Source: SHYR01 sp036013055
GTDB taxonomy: Bacteria > Chloroflexota > Dehalococcoidia > UBA2979
Assembly (NCBI GenBank): GCA_036013055.1
Contig: DASCQM010000002.1
Location: 1-64,000, forward strand
Direction of reading: 5' to 3'
Length of the DNA: 64,000 nt
Of the stretch, positions 26,158 through 34,660 are shown one piece after another. A program made the translations under genes and the position numbers. Under the pieces are notes generated by a model. It saw nothing but the letters and a program-made list of their open reading frames with translations. It searched no databases and had not been told where the DNA came from. How positions within the stretch are numbered: the stretch's first letter is position 1; every line of letters starts with the position of its first letter.

Positions 26158-27138
26158 CTAGAGCAGCTCGTAGAGCGGTGGGCGCGTCCACTCCTCGCCA
26201 GGCGGGTTCTCTTGCGACCGGATCGCCCGACGGCGGCGCGTGGTCTCGATCTTCGCTGCCTCACGGATCACGTGATCCTCGTGCTTCACGTGCTCGACAT
26301 CGCGCGCGATCTTCGCGGCGCTCTGCGCCCGCTTCGGCTTGCCCGGCTGCACGGCGATCGTGCCCTCGTCCGCGAGCTGCGTGAGGTGGCTGCGCACGTT
26401 GTTGTCTGCGGCTCGCCGCAGCCGCGTGTCGATGTCCGGGTACATGCTGAGCATGATGTCCCAGCTACTCACCGGCTCCGCGCCCTGCAGAGCGTCGACG
26501 ATCTGCCGCTCGCGCATGTCGCGGTGATCGACGTACATCTGCAGTCGCTCGCGCGGGTCCTCCACGATCTTGCCGTGGCCGGGACAGATCACCTTCAGGT
26601 TCGGCAATTCAAGCAGGCGCTGCAGGCTCTTGCGATAGTGCCCGAGGTCCCACACCGTCGTCGTCGATGAGCCGAGCAGCGTGTCGCCGGTGAACAGCAC
26701 GCCCTCTTCTTCGAGATAGAAGCAGAGCGAGTCAATGCTGTGGCCCGGCGTCGCCAGCACCTGCACCTTCACGCCGCTGCCGAGGTCGATCTGATCGCCG
26801 TCCTTGAGCTGGTTGACCTCACGCGGGATGCGCCCGGTGAGCAGTCGACGTGATCCGTCCGGAATCGCCACCTCCGCGCCGAGCAGCGTCTTCGCCCACT
26901 TCAGGTTGCCCGAGTGGTCGGAGTGGTGATGCGTAATCGAGGCGATGCCGATCTCGGCCTGCTCCGTCGCCGCCAGGTAGCCCCTGAGGAACCACTGGTA
27001 GCGATCGATCGCCTCACCTGAGTCGATCGTGAGCGACTGCCCTTTCTCCGGTCCAACGAGGTAGATCGACGTGAAGTCCGGGTGCATCGGATTCTCGTCG
27101 GGCACCATCACAGCCCGTACGGACTCGCTGATTTCCAT
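26158..27138 (-). CDS. MBL-fold metallohydrolase (LACTB2-like)
   Basis: A 326-residue metallo-beta-lactamase-fold hydrolase. Metal ligands are in THHHSDHSG (about 69-77), ATPGHS (His), FTGDT (Asp) and CPGHG (His). The C-terminal helical and winged segment is like that of LACTB2 and related proteins, followed by a basic tail. Many such enzymes hydrolyse acyl-CoA or other thioesters or act as nucleases. In this setting a thioesterase role is attractive but inferred. The ATG at 27138 has GGGAGG upstream. The crotonase gene follows 55 bases later on the same strand. Confidence 0.83.
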   Translation of the reverse strand: MEISESVRAVMVPDENPMHPDFTSIYLVGPEKGQSLTIDSGEAIDRYQWFLRGYLAATEQAEIGIASITHHHSDHSGNLKWAKTLLGAEVAIPDGSRRLLTGRIPREVNQLKDGDQIDLGSGVKVQVLATPGHSIDSLCFYLEEEGVLFTGDTLLGSSTTTVWDLGHYRKSLQRLLELPNLKVICPGHGKIVEDPRERLQMYVDHRDMRERQIVDALQGAEPVSSWDIMLSMYPDIDTRLRRAADNNVRSHLTQLADEGTIAVQPGKPKRAQSAAKIARDVEHVKHEDHVIREAAKIETTRRRRAIRSQENPPGEEWTRPPLYELL

Positions 27139-27255
27139 CAGTCACCTCCCAGTCGTGATCTCGGATCCCGTGCGCTCACAGCGCCCGCCCTCGCGCGAGT
27201 GGACCTCGCGACGAGGGCGGGCAGAATCAGTGACGCGTTCGAGAGACGTCGACGT

Positions 27256-28182
27256 CTACGCGTTGGCCGCGCCCGTCGGTCGGTCCCCACTCGGCGGCAC
27301 GAGGCCCTTGAAGATCGTCTCCGGCGCCCGCTCGAAGAGCGAGTCGAGGTCCCACGGACCATCCGAGAAGATCTGACGCTCCTCAACAATGTCGCTGTAG
27401 AGCGTGATCTGGTACCCGCTGGCACCGATCGTTCGGCTGGAGACGTTCGCACCCGCATCGGAGGCGAGGTACACGATCACCGGCGCAACGTTGCCCGGGT
27501 CGCGCTCGCCCATCTCTGCTTGCTCGCTCGGCGCGTCGCCCTCGCGTGTCGCCGCAGCGCTCGTCAGCCCTCGGTCGGTCATGCGCGTGGAAGCGCCCGG
27601 CGCGATCGCGTTCGAGGTCACGCCGTAGCGTGCCAGCGCGTTCGCGCACGACTTCGAGAAGCCGATCAGGCCGGCCTTCGCCGCCGCGTAGTTCGGCTGT
27701 CCCGCCGAGCCGTTGATGCCGGCGCTCGAGCTGAAGTTGATCAGCCGGCCGCCGTCTCGTGTCTGGCGCCAGTGGATCGAGGCAAAGTGCGTCGTGTTGT
27801 ACGTGCCCTTGAGGTGCACGCGGATCACCGCGTCCCACTCTTCCTCGGTCATGTTGAAGATCATCCGCTCGCGCAAGATGCCCGCAACGTTGACGAGGAT
27901 GTCGAGCTTGCCGTACTCGTCGATCGCCTGCCGCACGAGGCCTTCAGCCTGGCGATGGTCAGCGACATCGGCGTGATTCGCCTGCGCCTCACCGCCGCCT
28001 GCCTTGATCTCGGCTACGACTTCATCGGCCGGCGAGTCGTCGGTGCCCTGCCCGTCGACTGAGCCGCCGAAGTCGTTAACAACGACCTTCGCGCCTTCTT
28101 TACCCATCAGCAGCGCGATGCCACGGCCGATGCCGCGACCGCCGCCGGTCACAATTGCTACTTTTCCGTCCAAGTGTCCCAT
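27256..28182 (-). CDS. SDR family oxidoreductase
   Basis: A 308-residue short-chain dehydrogenase with TGGGRGIGRG near the N-terminus, ILVNVAG in place of the usual NNAG, NFSSSAGI (catalytic Ser) and YAAAKAG (Tyr and Lys). It resembles the hydroxyacyl-CoA dehydrogenase domain of multifunctional beta-oxidation enzymes and related proteins, with a longer C-terminus (about 50 residues) than a plain FabG. It probably oxidises a 3-hydroxyacyl-CoA beside the crotonases here. Start at 28182, after GGGGAAAACC; the frame upstream lacks the Rossmann start. Confidence 0.88.
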   Translation of the reverse strand: MGHLDGKVAIVTGGGRGIGRGIALLMGKEGAKVVVNDFGGSVDGQGTDDSPADEVVAEIKAGGGEAQANHADVADHRQAEGLVRQAIDEYGKLDILVNVAGILRERMIFNMTEEEWDAVIRVHLKGTYNTTHFASIHWRQTRDGGRLINFSSSAGINGSAGQPNYAAAKAGLIGFSKSCANALARYGVTSNAIAPGASTRMTDRGLTSAAATREGDAPSEQAEMGERDPGNVAPVIVYLASDAGANVSSRTIGASGYQITLYSDIVEERQIFSDGPWDLDSLFERAPETIFKGLVPPSGDRPTGAANA

Positions 28183-28206
28183 GTTGGTTTTCCCCAATCC
28201 GCGCGC

Positions 28207-28212
28207 GCATCG
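28207..28212 (-). promoter_or_regulatory. Extended -10 element (GCTACGATGC)
   Basis: TACGAT on the minus strand with GC on both sides, 24 bases before the SDR start. Confidence 0.5.
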
Positions 28213-28308
28213 TAGCCGAATCAGCGCCCTCGTGCGGAAGCCCTGCACGAGGGCAGTGCGCGATCCGACGTCGATCGATGCGGCTGGCGGAGGATCTTCG
28301 CGGGCTGC

Positions 28309-28314
28309 TATCTT
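28309..28314 (+). promoter_or_regulatory. Putative -10 element (GCTATCTTCC)
   Basis: TATCTT preceded by GC, 50 bases before the crotonase gene; weaker match to the pattern. Confidence 0.3.
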
Positions 28315-28364
28315 CCGCGCGCGCCTGATCCATGCAGCGCGTCAGCATCGCGGAGGCACCCGAC

Positions 28365-29279
28365 ATGAGCATCGACTACGACGTTCGCGACCACATCGCC
28401 TACATCACGATCAACAACCCGGAGAAGGCGAACGTGCTCGACCGCAAGCACTCCGGCGAACTCTCCGAGGCGTGGAAGAACGTCTGGGAAGACCGCGAGG
28501 TGCGCGTGGCGATCGTCACGGGCGCGGGCGACCGTCACTTCTGCGCCGGCCACGACATCTCGCCGCGCCCCGGCGTCACGCCCGAGGAGACAGAGTTCCT
28601 GCGCACGCAGCGCATCTTCTGGTCGCAGGCCGGCACCGTGAACGGCGCGAAGATCGGCGTCGATGGGCACATGGGCGACCACTACCCGCAGCTCTGGAAG
28701 CCGGTGATCGCCGCCGTCAACGGCTGGGCCGCGGGCGCGGGCCTCTACCTCACGCTCGCGTCGACCGACATCCGCCTCGCGTGCGCAGAGCACGGCCGCT
28801 TCAAGTTCGCGCTGCTCTCGCAGGGTTGGGTCGGCTCCGGTCCCGGCGCGACGCTGCTCGCCCGCCAGCTTCCGCACGTCGACGCCATGCGCATGCTGCT
28901 CAGCGACGAGCCAATCGACGCCGCCGAGGCTGAACGCATGCGCCTAGTCAACGAGGCCGTGCCACACGACAACCTGATGACACGCGCCGAGGAGATCGCT
29001 CGCCAGATCGCCGGCATGCCGCCGGTGGCCGTGCGCATGATGAAGGAGTTCATCATCCGCTACCGCGACGTCCCCTTCGACCAGGCGTGGCAGGTGCAGC
29101 ACATGATGAACGACATGCTGATCCACCTCACCGCCGACGGCGAAGAGGGGCGCAGCGCCTTCAACGAGAAACGACCGCCAAATTTCACCGGCCAGCTCCG
29201 CAAGCGCGGCGAACCGTACGAGGAGCCGACCGCCGAGGAGTGGGCGCGGTTCGAGGAATTGCGGCGCGCCGACGAGTAG
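28365..29279 (+). CDS. Enoyl-CoA hydratase-related protein lacking the usual catalytic Glu residues
   Basis: A 304-residue crotonase-superfamily protein. Both oxyanion-hole segments are clear: HFCAGHDIS (about 58-66) and NGWAAGAGLYLTLA (about 116-129). The catalytic region reads FALLSQGWVGSGPGATLLA, with no Glu at either canonical position, so simple hydration is unlikely. Similar proteins act as hydrolases, decarboxylases or isomerases, or are uncharacterised. Start at 28365 (CGGAGG upstream). Its stop faces that of the double CoA-transferase. Confidence 0.85.
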   Translation: MSIDYDVRDHIAYITINNPEKANVLDRKHSGELSEAWKNVWEDREVRVAIVTGAGDRHFCAGHDISPRPGVTPEETEFLRTQRIFWSQAGTVNGAKIGVDGHMGDHYPQLWKPVIAAVNGWAAGAGLYLTLASTDIRLACAEHGRFKFALLSQGWVGSGPGATLLARQLPHVDAMRMLLSDEPIDAAEAERMRLVNEAVPHDNLMTRAEEIARQIAGMPPVAVRMMKEFIIRYRDVPFDQAWQVQHMMNDMLIHLTADGEEGRSAFNEKRPPNFTGQLRKRGEPYEEPTAEEWARFEELRRADE

Positions 29280-29297
29280 TCGCCAGCGCCGAGACGG

Positions 29298-31619
29298 TTA
29301 GCCGAACGCGCCCGCAGTTCGCAGGGCCGCGATCTCCGCGTCGTCGAGGCCCGCGACGTCGCGCAACACCTGCTCCGAGTGCTGGCCGAGCGCGGGAGCG
29401 GCACGCGGAGCATCGACGGCACCGTCAGCCGATCGCCACGGCAGCCCGGGCAGGAAGCGTTCCGTGCCATCCAGCTCGCGCACGATCTTGTAGAAGTCAC
29501 GCTCCCAGAGATGTGCGTCGCCGAAAAGGTCGAGCGTCGAGTACGACGTCGATGCGGGCACGCCGGCGGCCTGAAGCTCGTCCATCGTCTCGATCGTGTC
29601 GCGGTCGGCCGTCCAGGCAGCCAGCCGATCGTCGATCTCCTGCCGCGCCGCGCGGCGCTCCGCCTCGCCAAGCGTCGCGAGGTCGGCGAGCGGTTCAGCG
29701 ACGGCGCAGAGCGCGCGCCACTGCACGTCGTTCGTGACCGCGATCGCGAGCCAGCGGTCGTCGCCCGCGCAGCGATAGACGCCGTGCGGCGCGTGGCCGG
29801 GGTGCTCGTTGCCCGCCGGTTCGTCGTCGGCCTCGCCGAGCTGCCGGTTGACGAGGGCTCCCGGCATCGTCCAAAGCAGCGCCTCCAGCATCGAAAAGTC
29901 GATGTGCCGCCCGCCGCCGCCGAGATCGCGATCGCGCAACGCCGCGGCGACGCTGAAAGCGATCAGCAGGCCACAGAGCGGGTCGGCCCACGCCAGCCCG
30001 GTGCGCGGCTCGCGACCGGGAAAGCCGTTCAGCGAGGAGAACCCGGTGTAGGCGCTGAGCAGGTTCCCGTAGGCGACCTTCTCAGCGTCCGGGCCCGAGC
30101 GGCCGAGGCCCGAAGCCGAGAGCAGGATGATCTCCGGGCTGATCTCGCGTAGCCGCTCGTAGCCGAGCCCGAGGCGCTCCATCACGCCCGTCGCGAAATT
30201 CTCGACGACGACGTCGCTGCGTTCGACGATGCGGCGTAACGCGTCGAGCGCGCCGTCCGCCTTCAGGTCGAGCGCAAGTGCGAGCTTGGACTGCCCCAGC
30301 ACGTCGTGCAGCTCGGAGACACGGCCGGTGTCCGGGCGGTCCGGTGCCTCGACCTTGATCACCTCCGCGCCCATCGCCGCCAGGTAGCGCGTGCTCGTCG
30401 GCCCGGCGATCACCCACGAGAGGTCGAGCACGCGCATGCCCGCCAGTGGCAGCCCCGCCTCGCCGTGCGCGGGCGTCGATGTCGGGCCGTCCTCGCGCGG
30501 CAGCCAGTCGACGGTGCCGGGAGCCGCATCAAGCGGCGGATCGAGCGGCGGAGCGTAGTCGCCGTCATCGAACCCGAACGGAGGACGTAGTGCCAGCAGC
30601 GGCGCGGCGCCGGGCCGCTCGACCGGCGTGAAGAAGCCGCGATGCTCAAGCTGCGCCAGCCCGATCATGTCGCCGGGGCTGCCGAACGGGAAGCACGGTA
30701 CATGCGCTTGCTGGCAGGTGTCGGCAATCTCGTTCGCCGTGTGCTGGCGGCTCCACTGCGCCATCAACTCGTAGAGATCGTCGAAGTGCTCGGTGCGATC
30801 GGCTCGCGTCGCGAAGCGCGGCTCTGCGCCCCAGTCGGGGTCGCCGATCACGTGCAGCCAGCGGTCCCACTGGTGCTGCTCGCGCGGCGAGACCGCGACG
30901 TGGCCGTCGCTCGTCGGCAGTACTGCGATCACCGCGCCGCCGCCGCGGATGTGGCCAACGCGCGCGACCGGCTGGCCGCCGAAGCCCGGCATCGCCAGCT
31001 CGCGCGCCGCCATCAGTGAGAGAGCCTCCTGCGCGGAGACGTCGATCAGTTGCCCCACGCCCTGCTGCTGCTGCGCGTAGATCGCATGCATCGACGCGCA
31101 TGCCGCCGTGACACCAGTCGCGAAGTCAGACTGCTCGCCGGCTGCGCGCACCGGTGGTTCCGCGGCGGCATCCTCGACGCGGCCCGTCAGCAGCCGCGCG
31201 ATTCCGCTCGAATGGAACGCGATCAGATCGCTGCCGCTGTACTCGCGGTGCGAACCGGTCAGCCCGAAGGGCGTGATCGCGGCGATCACCGCGCGCGGGT
31301 TGAGGCGGCGCAGTCGCTCGGGATCGAGGCCACGTTCGGCGAGCTCCGCGAACGGCAGATCGACGACCAGCAGGTCAGCGTCGAGGAACAGTCGATCGGC
31401 ATGCTCCCGACCGTCCGAGGTCAGCAGGTCCAGCTCCGTGACGCGCTTGCGGGCGTCGAAGATCAGCGCCTCATTCGAGTCGCCGCCGTCGCTGCTGGCG
31501 TCAGCGGCGGCGCGGATGCTCAGGACGTCTGCGCCGAGTTCCGCGAAGAGGCGACCGCAGACCGCCGCGCCACGGCCGCCGATCTCAAGTACCCGCAGCG
31601 AACTCAACAACGCACTCAT
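29298..31619 (-). CDS. Two-domain CaiB/BaiF CoA-transferase fusion, Asp kept in both halves
   Basis: A 773-residue fusion of two class III CoA-transferase domains (about 1-360 and 388-773). These move CoA between carboxylates through an aspartyl-CoA intermediate. The N-half has a degraded start (LEIGGRGAAVCGRL where GP is expected) but keeps the Asp (SDFATG, D165). The C-half is canonical (VLDLSWVIAGPTSTRYLAAMGAEVIKVEAP, split over 398-426) and keeps D546 (WADPLCG). In CaiB enzymes two chains interlock, so a covalent dimer is plausible. Start at 31619 rather than 31685, where the longer frame adds a Cys-rich leader. A TACGCT element lies 36 bases upstream. Confidence 0.88.
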   Translation of the reverse strand: MSALLSSLRVLEIGGRGAAVCGRLFAELGADVLSIRAAADASSDGGDSNEALIFDARKRVTELDLLTSDGREHADRLFLDADLLVVDLPFAELAERGLDPERLRRLNPRAVIAAITPFGLTGSHREYSGSDLIAFHSSGIARLLTGRVEDAAAEPPVRAAGEQSDFATGVTAACASMHAIYAQQQQGVGQLIDVSAQEALSLMAARELAMPGFGGQPVARVGHIRGGGAVIAVLPTSDGHVAVSPREQHQWDRWLHVIGDPDWGAEPRFATRADRTEHFDDLYELMAQWSRQHTANEIADTCQQAHVPCFPFGSPGDMIGLAQLEHRGFFTPVERPGAAPLLALRPPFGFDDGDYAPPLDPPLDAAPGTVDWLPREDGPTSTPAHGEAGLPLAGMRVLDLSWVIAGPTSTRYLAAMGAEVIKVEAPDRPDTGRVSELHDVLGQSKLALALDLKADGALDALRRIVERSDVVVENFATGVMERLGLGYERLREISPEIILLSASGLGRSGPDAEKVAYGNLLSAYTGFSSLNGFPGREPRTGLAWADPLCGLLIAFSVAAALRDRDLGGGGRHIDFSMLEALLWTMPGALVNRQLGEADDEPAGNEHPGHAPHGVYRCAGDDRWLAIAVTNDVQWRALCAVAEPLADLATLGEAERRAARQEIDDRLAAWTADRDTIETMDELQAAGVPASTSYSTLDLFGDAHLWERDFYKIVRELDGTERFLPGLPWRSADGAVDAPRAAPALGQHSEQVLRDVAGLDDAEIAALRTAGAFG

Positions 31620-31655
31620 GATCGCGGGGCCTCCGACGCAGCAGCGATTCGCCCG

Positions 31656-31661
31656 AGCGTA
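31656..31661 (-). promoter_or_regulatory. Putative -10 element (GGTACGCTCG)
   Basis: TACGCT on the minus strand, 36 bases before the two-domain CoA-transferase start. Confidence 0.3.
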
Positions 31662-31809
31662 CCCCACCGCGCGGGGAAGGGGCACGAGCCCCTCGATGGC
31701 CCGCTCAGTCGACGTCGCGGCGGTGACGGGACGTTCTGCTCTGGCACGGCCCTCCGCCTCGTGACAGCGTCGAGGCCGTCGCTACCGACATATCTCCGGG
31801 AGGTGGCAG

Positions 31810-32046
31810 ATGCGCCGCTTGCTGCTCATGGGACTCGCGGCTGGGCTCGGCTTCGCCCTCTCCCGCGGGGCCGCCGCGCCACTGCGTGCCAGGCTGATCA
31901 CCCACATGATCGAACACGTGCAGCCGCGGATGATGCACGCCTGCTTCGCGCAGATGAGCCCCGCCCGTCGCGACTTCATGCTCGCCCACTGCCGACGGGT
32001 GCTCGACGAGATCGACGAGCGGTACCGAGCAGCGCAACCCGCCTGA
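31810..32046 (+). CDS. Small membrane-anchored or secreted protein, 78 aa
   Basis: A short gene with a clear ribosome site (GGGAGG before the ATG). The N-terminus is a signal-anchor (MRRLLLMGLAAGLGFALSRG). The rest is helical and charged, with two Cys (HACFAQ and AHCRRV) and several His and Met that could bind metal or heme. I do not recognise the family. It stands alone between two CoA-transferase genes. The antisense frames here are shadows. Confidence 0.6.
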   Translation: MRRLLLMGLAAGLGFALSRGAAAPLRARLITHMIEHVQPRMMHACFAQMSPARRDFMLAHCRRVLDEIDERYRAAQPA

Positions 32047-32130
32047 CGCCGCCGATCGCCCTTCGGTCGCTCCGCGACCGCTCGCGGCCCGACCGAGCGA
32101 CAGCGTCGCATCCCGTAACGCCCTGATCTG

Positions 32131-32136
32131 TAAGAT
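32131..32136 (+). promoter_or_regulatory. Putative -10 element (TGTAAGATGC)
   Basis: TAAGAT followed by GC, 44 bases before the first gene of the CaiB pair. Confidence 0.4.
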
Positions 32137-32180
32137 GCGTCAAAGCTCGCGACGAGCGCGCAGCCGCACTGGAGGTACTG

Positions 32181-33365
32181 ATGGAAGGGCCACTGACCGG
32201 GATCCGCGTGCTCGATCTCTCGCAATACATCTCGGGGCCCTACTCGACCCGCGTCATGGCCGGGTTCGGCGCTGACGTAATCAAGGTCGAACCACCAGAC
32301 GGCGATCCGGTACGACAGTGGGGCAAGTTCAAGGACGACGAGCCCGACCCGGAGGCCGGGTCGCTACACCTCTACCTCAACCAGGGCAAGCGCTCGCTCA
32401 CGCTCGACATCGAGCGCGACGACGACCGCGACGTGCTGCGCCAACTGATCGCCACTGCCGATGTGCTCGTCGAGTCGTTCCGGCCGGGCCGGCTCGGCGA
32501 ACTCGGGCTCGGCTACGACGACCTGCACGACGCGTTTCCCTCACTGCTCTATGCCTCCGTCACGCCGTTCGGGCAGGACGGCCCCTACGCCCAGTACGAG
32601 GGCTGGGAGATCACCGCTTACGCGCTTGGCGGTCTGATGCACATCACAGGCGAGGCCGATCGCGAGCCGCTGAAAAACGGTGGCTACATCGGCCAGTACG
32701 GCGCCGGGCAGGGCGCGTACGTCGCGATGCTCGCCGGGCTGTGGGAGCGCGGCGCATCCGACCTCGGGCAGCACATCGACGTCTCGATCCACGAGCATGT
32801 CGCGTCACTGCTTGAGATGACGGACATGACCTACATCTACGGGGACGCGATCTACCCGCGCTCCGGCAACGGTGCCCGCGCCGCGTGGGGCATCTACCCC
32901 TGCCTCGATGGCTTCGTCGGCGTCGTCTCGGGGCCGCCGCGTCGCTGGGCGAACGTCGCCGAGTTGATGGAGAACCCGACGCTCGCCGAGGAGCGGTATC
33001 AGCAGCCTGGATCGCTGAGTGAACTACGCGACGAGATCGATGCCCACATGCTGCCGTGGCTCGTGACACACGAGAAGGAGGACATCTACCAGCGCGCCCA
33101 GGCCCTCGGGCTGCCCTTCGGCTACGTCTCGACGCCCGCCGACTTCTTCAAGAACGAGCAGCTCCAGTACCGCAAGTTCTTTCACGAGCTCGACCACCCG
33201 GTCGCCGGCAAGCTGCGCTACCCCTCCGTCGCCGCCCACTTCGAGGACGGCCTCTGGGAGTCGCGCCGCGCTCCCCTGCTCGGCGAGCACAGCAACGAGC
33301 TCCTCGATGAGCTCGGCGTCGACGCCGCGACTCGGTCGCGTCTCAGCGCGGGAGGTGCACGATGA
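32181..33365 (+). CDS. CaiB/BaiF CoA-transferase-like, catalytic Asp replaced by Gln (pair A, first gene)
   Basis: A 394-residue class III CoA-transferase-fold protein. The start motif VLDLSQYISGPYSTR, GADVIKVEPP and the later GQHIDVSIHE show a complete fold of normal length. The catalytic Asp of the family should be five residues before a Gly in the D-x-x-x-G motif, but the segment reads GQYGAG, placing Q172 there. It overlaps the next gene by 4 bases (ATGA). That gene has the Asp, so this is probably the non-catalytic subunit of a heteromer. Inferred, with BbsEF as precedent for a two-subunit class III transferase. Confidence 0.87.
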   Translation: MEGPLTGIRVLDLSQYISGPYSTRVMAGFGADVIKVEPPDGDPVRQWGKFKDDEPDPEAGSLHLYLNQGKRSLTLDIERDDDRDVLRQLIATADVLVESFRPGRLGELGLGYDDLHDAFPSLLYASVTPFGQDGPYAQYEGWEITAYALGGLMHITGEADREPLKNGGYIGQYGAGQGAYVAMLAGLWERGASDLGQHIDVSIHEHVASLLEMTDMTYIYGDAIYPRSGNGARAAWGIYPCLDGFVGVVSGPPRRWANVAELMENPTLAEERYQQPGSLSELRDEIDAHMLPWLVTHEKEDIYQRAQALGLPFGYVSTPADFFKNEQLQYRKFFHELDHPVAGKLRYPSVAAHFEDGLWESRRAPLLGEHSNELLDELGVDAATRSRLSAGGAR

Positions 33366-34654
33366 GCACGACACTGCGCGAGGGGCAGCGCGGCCCGCTG
33401 ACCGATGTCGTCGTGCTCGACTGCTCGATGGTGTGGGCCGGGCCGTACGCGACGAAGCTGCTTGGCGACCTCGGTGCCACGATCATCAAGATCGAGGTCA
33501 ACTCCCACATGGACTCCGTGCGCGGGCCGGCGATCCCACCGGCGGTCGCGCTCTCCTCGTATGCCGGCGACGACCCGGGCGACGACCCGTGGAACCGCGC
33601 GGGCTACTTCAACAAGACGAACCGCAACAAGCTCGGCGTCTGCATGAACATCCTCGACCCCGAGGGACGCAAGATCTTCATGGAGCTCGCCGCGCTGGCC
33701 GATGTCGTGATCGAGAACTTCGGCGGCGGCGTCTTCGAGCGCATGGGCTACGGCTACGACGTGATCCGTGCCATCAATGACGACATCGTCTTCATCTCGA
33801 TGCCGCCCTCAGGCAACGGTGGGCCGGAAGCGAACTACGTCGGCTACGGCGTGGCGATCGAGCAGCTCGGCGGCATCGTGGCGCGCACCGGCTACCTCGG
33901 CGACCCAACGCCGATGAAGACCGGCATCAACTACGGCGACCCGGTCGCGGGCGTGCATACGGCGGGGTACATCATGACCGCGCTGATGCACCGCCGGAAG
34001 ACGGGGCGCTCGCAGTACGTCGACCTCTCGCAGCGCGAAGCGGCGATCAACTGGGTCGGCGAATCCGTGCTCGACTACCAGCTCGACGGCACCGAGCCCC
34101 GGCAGATCGGCAATCGCGACGCGGTAATGGCCCCCTCCGGCGTCTACCGCTGCGACGGTGAGGACTCATGGGTCGCGCTCGCCGTCGGCTCCGACGCCGA
34201 GTGGCAGGGCCTCTGCACCACGATCGGACGCGAGGCGATGGCCGCGCAGTACGCGACGCAGGCTGAGCGCGCCGAGCACCACGACGACATCGATGCGGCG
34301 ATCAACGAGTGGACGGTCACCCGCACGGCCGACGACGCGATGGCGCTACTCCAGCAGGCCGGCGTCGCCGCAGGGGTCTGCGCGAACAACCAGCGCGTCG
34401 TGAACGACCCTCACCTCATCGCACGCGGCTTCTGGCCGGAGGTCGATCATCCGTCGGCGGGCCAGCACCGCGTCGCTGGCGTCTCGTGGCAGTACGGCCG
34501 CACGCCCGGCGCGGTCTACTCGGCAGCGCCCCAACTTGGTCAGCACACCAAGTACGTACTGCGCGAGTTCCTCGGCAAGGACGACGCGGAGATCGAACGG
34601 CTCTACGCGACCGGCGCGTTCGAGAACACGCCTGCGGAGCTGCTCGCGGACTGA
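33362..34654 (+). CDS. CaiB/BaiF CoA-transferase, Asp-bearing partner (pair A, second gene)
   Basis: A 430-residue class III CoA-transferase. DCSMVWAGPYATKLL near residue 20 is the CoA-binding start, and the catalytic Asp is D193 in INYGDPVAG, with QYVDLSQREA after it. Compared with its partner it has an insertion around residues 50-80 with DDPWNRAGYFNKTNRNK. The same WNR...FN...NK insertion occurs in the Asp-bearing partner of pair B (34661-35977), so these two are close paralogues. The ATG overlaps the stop of the upstream gene. Confidence 0.9.
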   Translation: MSTTLREGQRGPLTDVVVLDCSMVWAGPYATKLLGDLGATIIKIEVNSHMDSVRGPAIPPAVALSSYAGDDPGDDPWNRAGYFNKTNRNKLGVCMNILDPEGRKIFMELAALADVVIENFGGGVFERMGYGYDVIRAINDDIVFISMPPSGNGGPEANYVGYGVAIEQLGGIVARTGYLGDPTPMKTGINYGDPVAGVHTAGYIMTALMHRRKTGRSQYVDLSQREAAINWVGESVLDYQLDGTEPRQIGNRDAVMAPSGVYRCDGEDSWVALAVGSDAEWQGLCTTIGREAMAAQYATQAERAEHHDDIDAAINEWTVTRTADDAMALLQQAGVAAGVCANNQRVVNDPHLIARGFWPEVDHPSAGQHRVAGVSWQYGRTPGAVYSAAPQLGQHTKYVLREFLGKDDAEIERLYATGAFENTPAELLAD

Positions 34655-34660
34655 GCAGAG

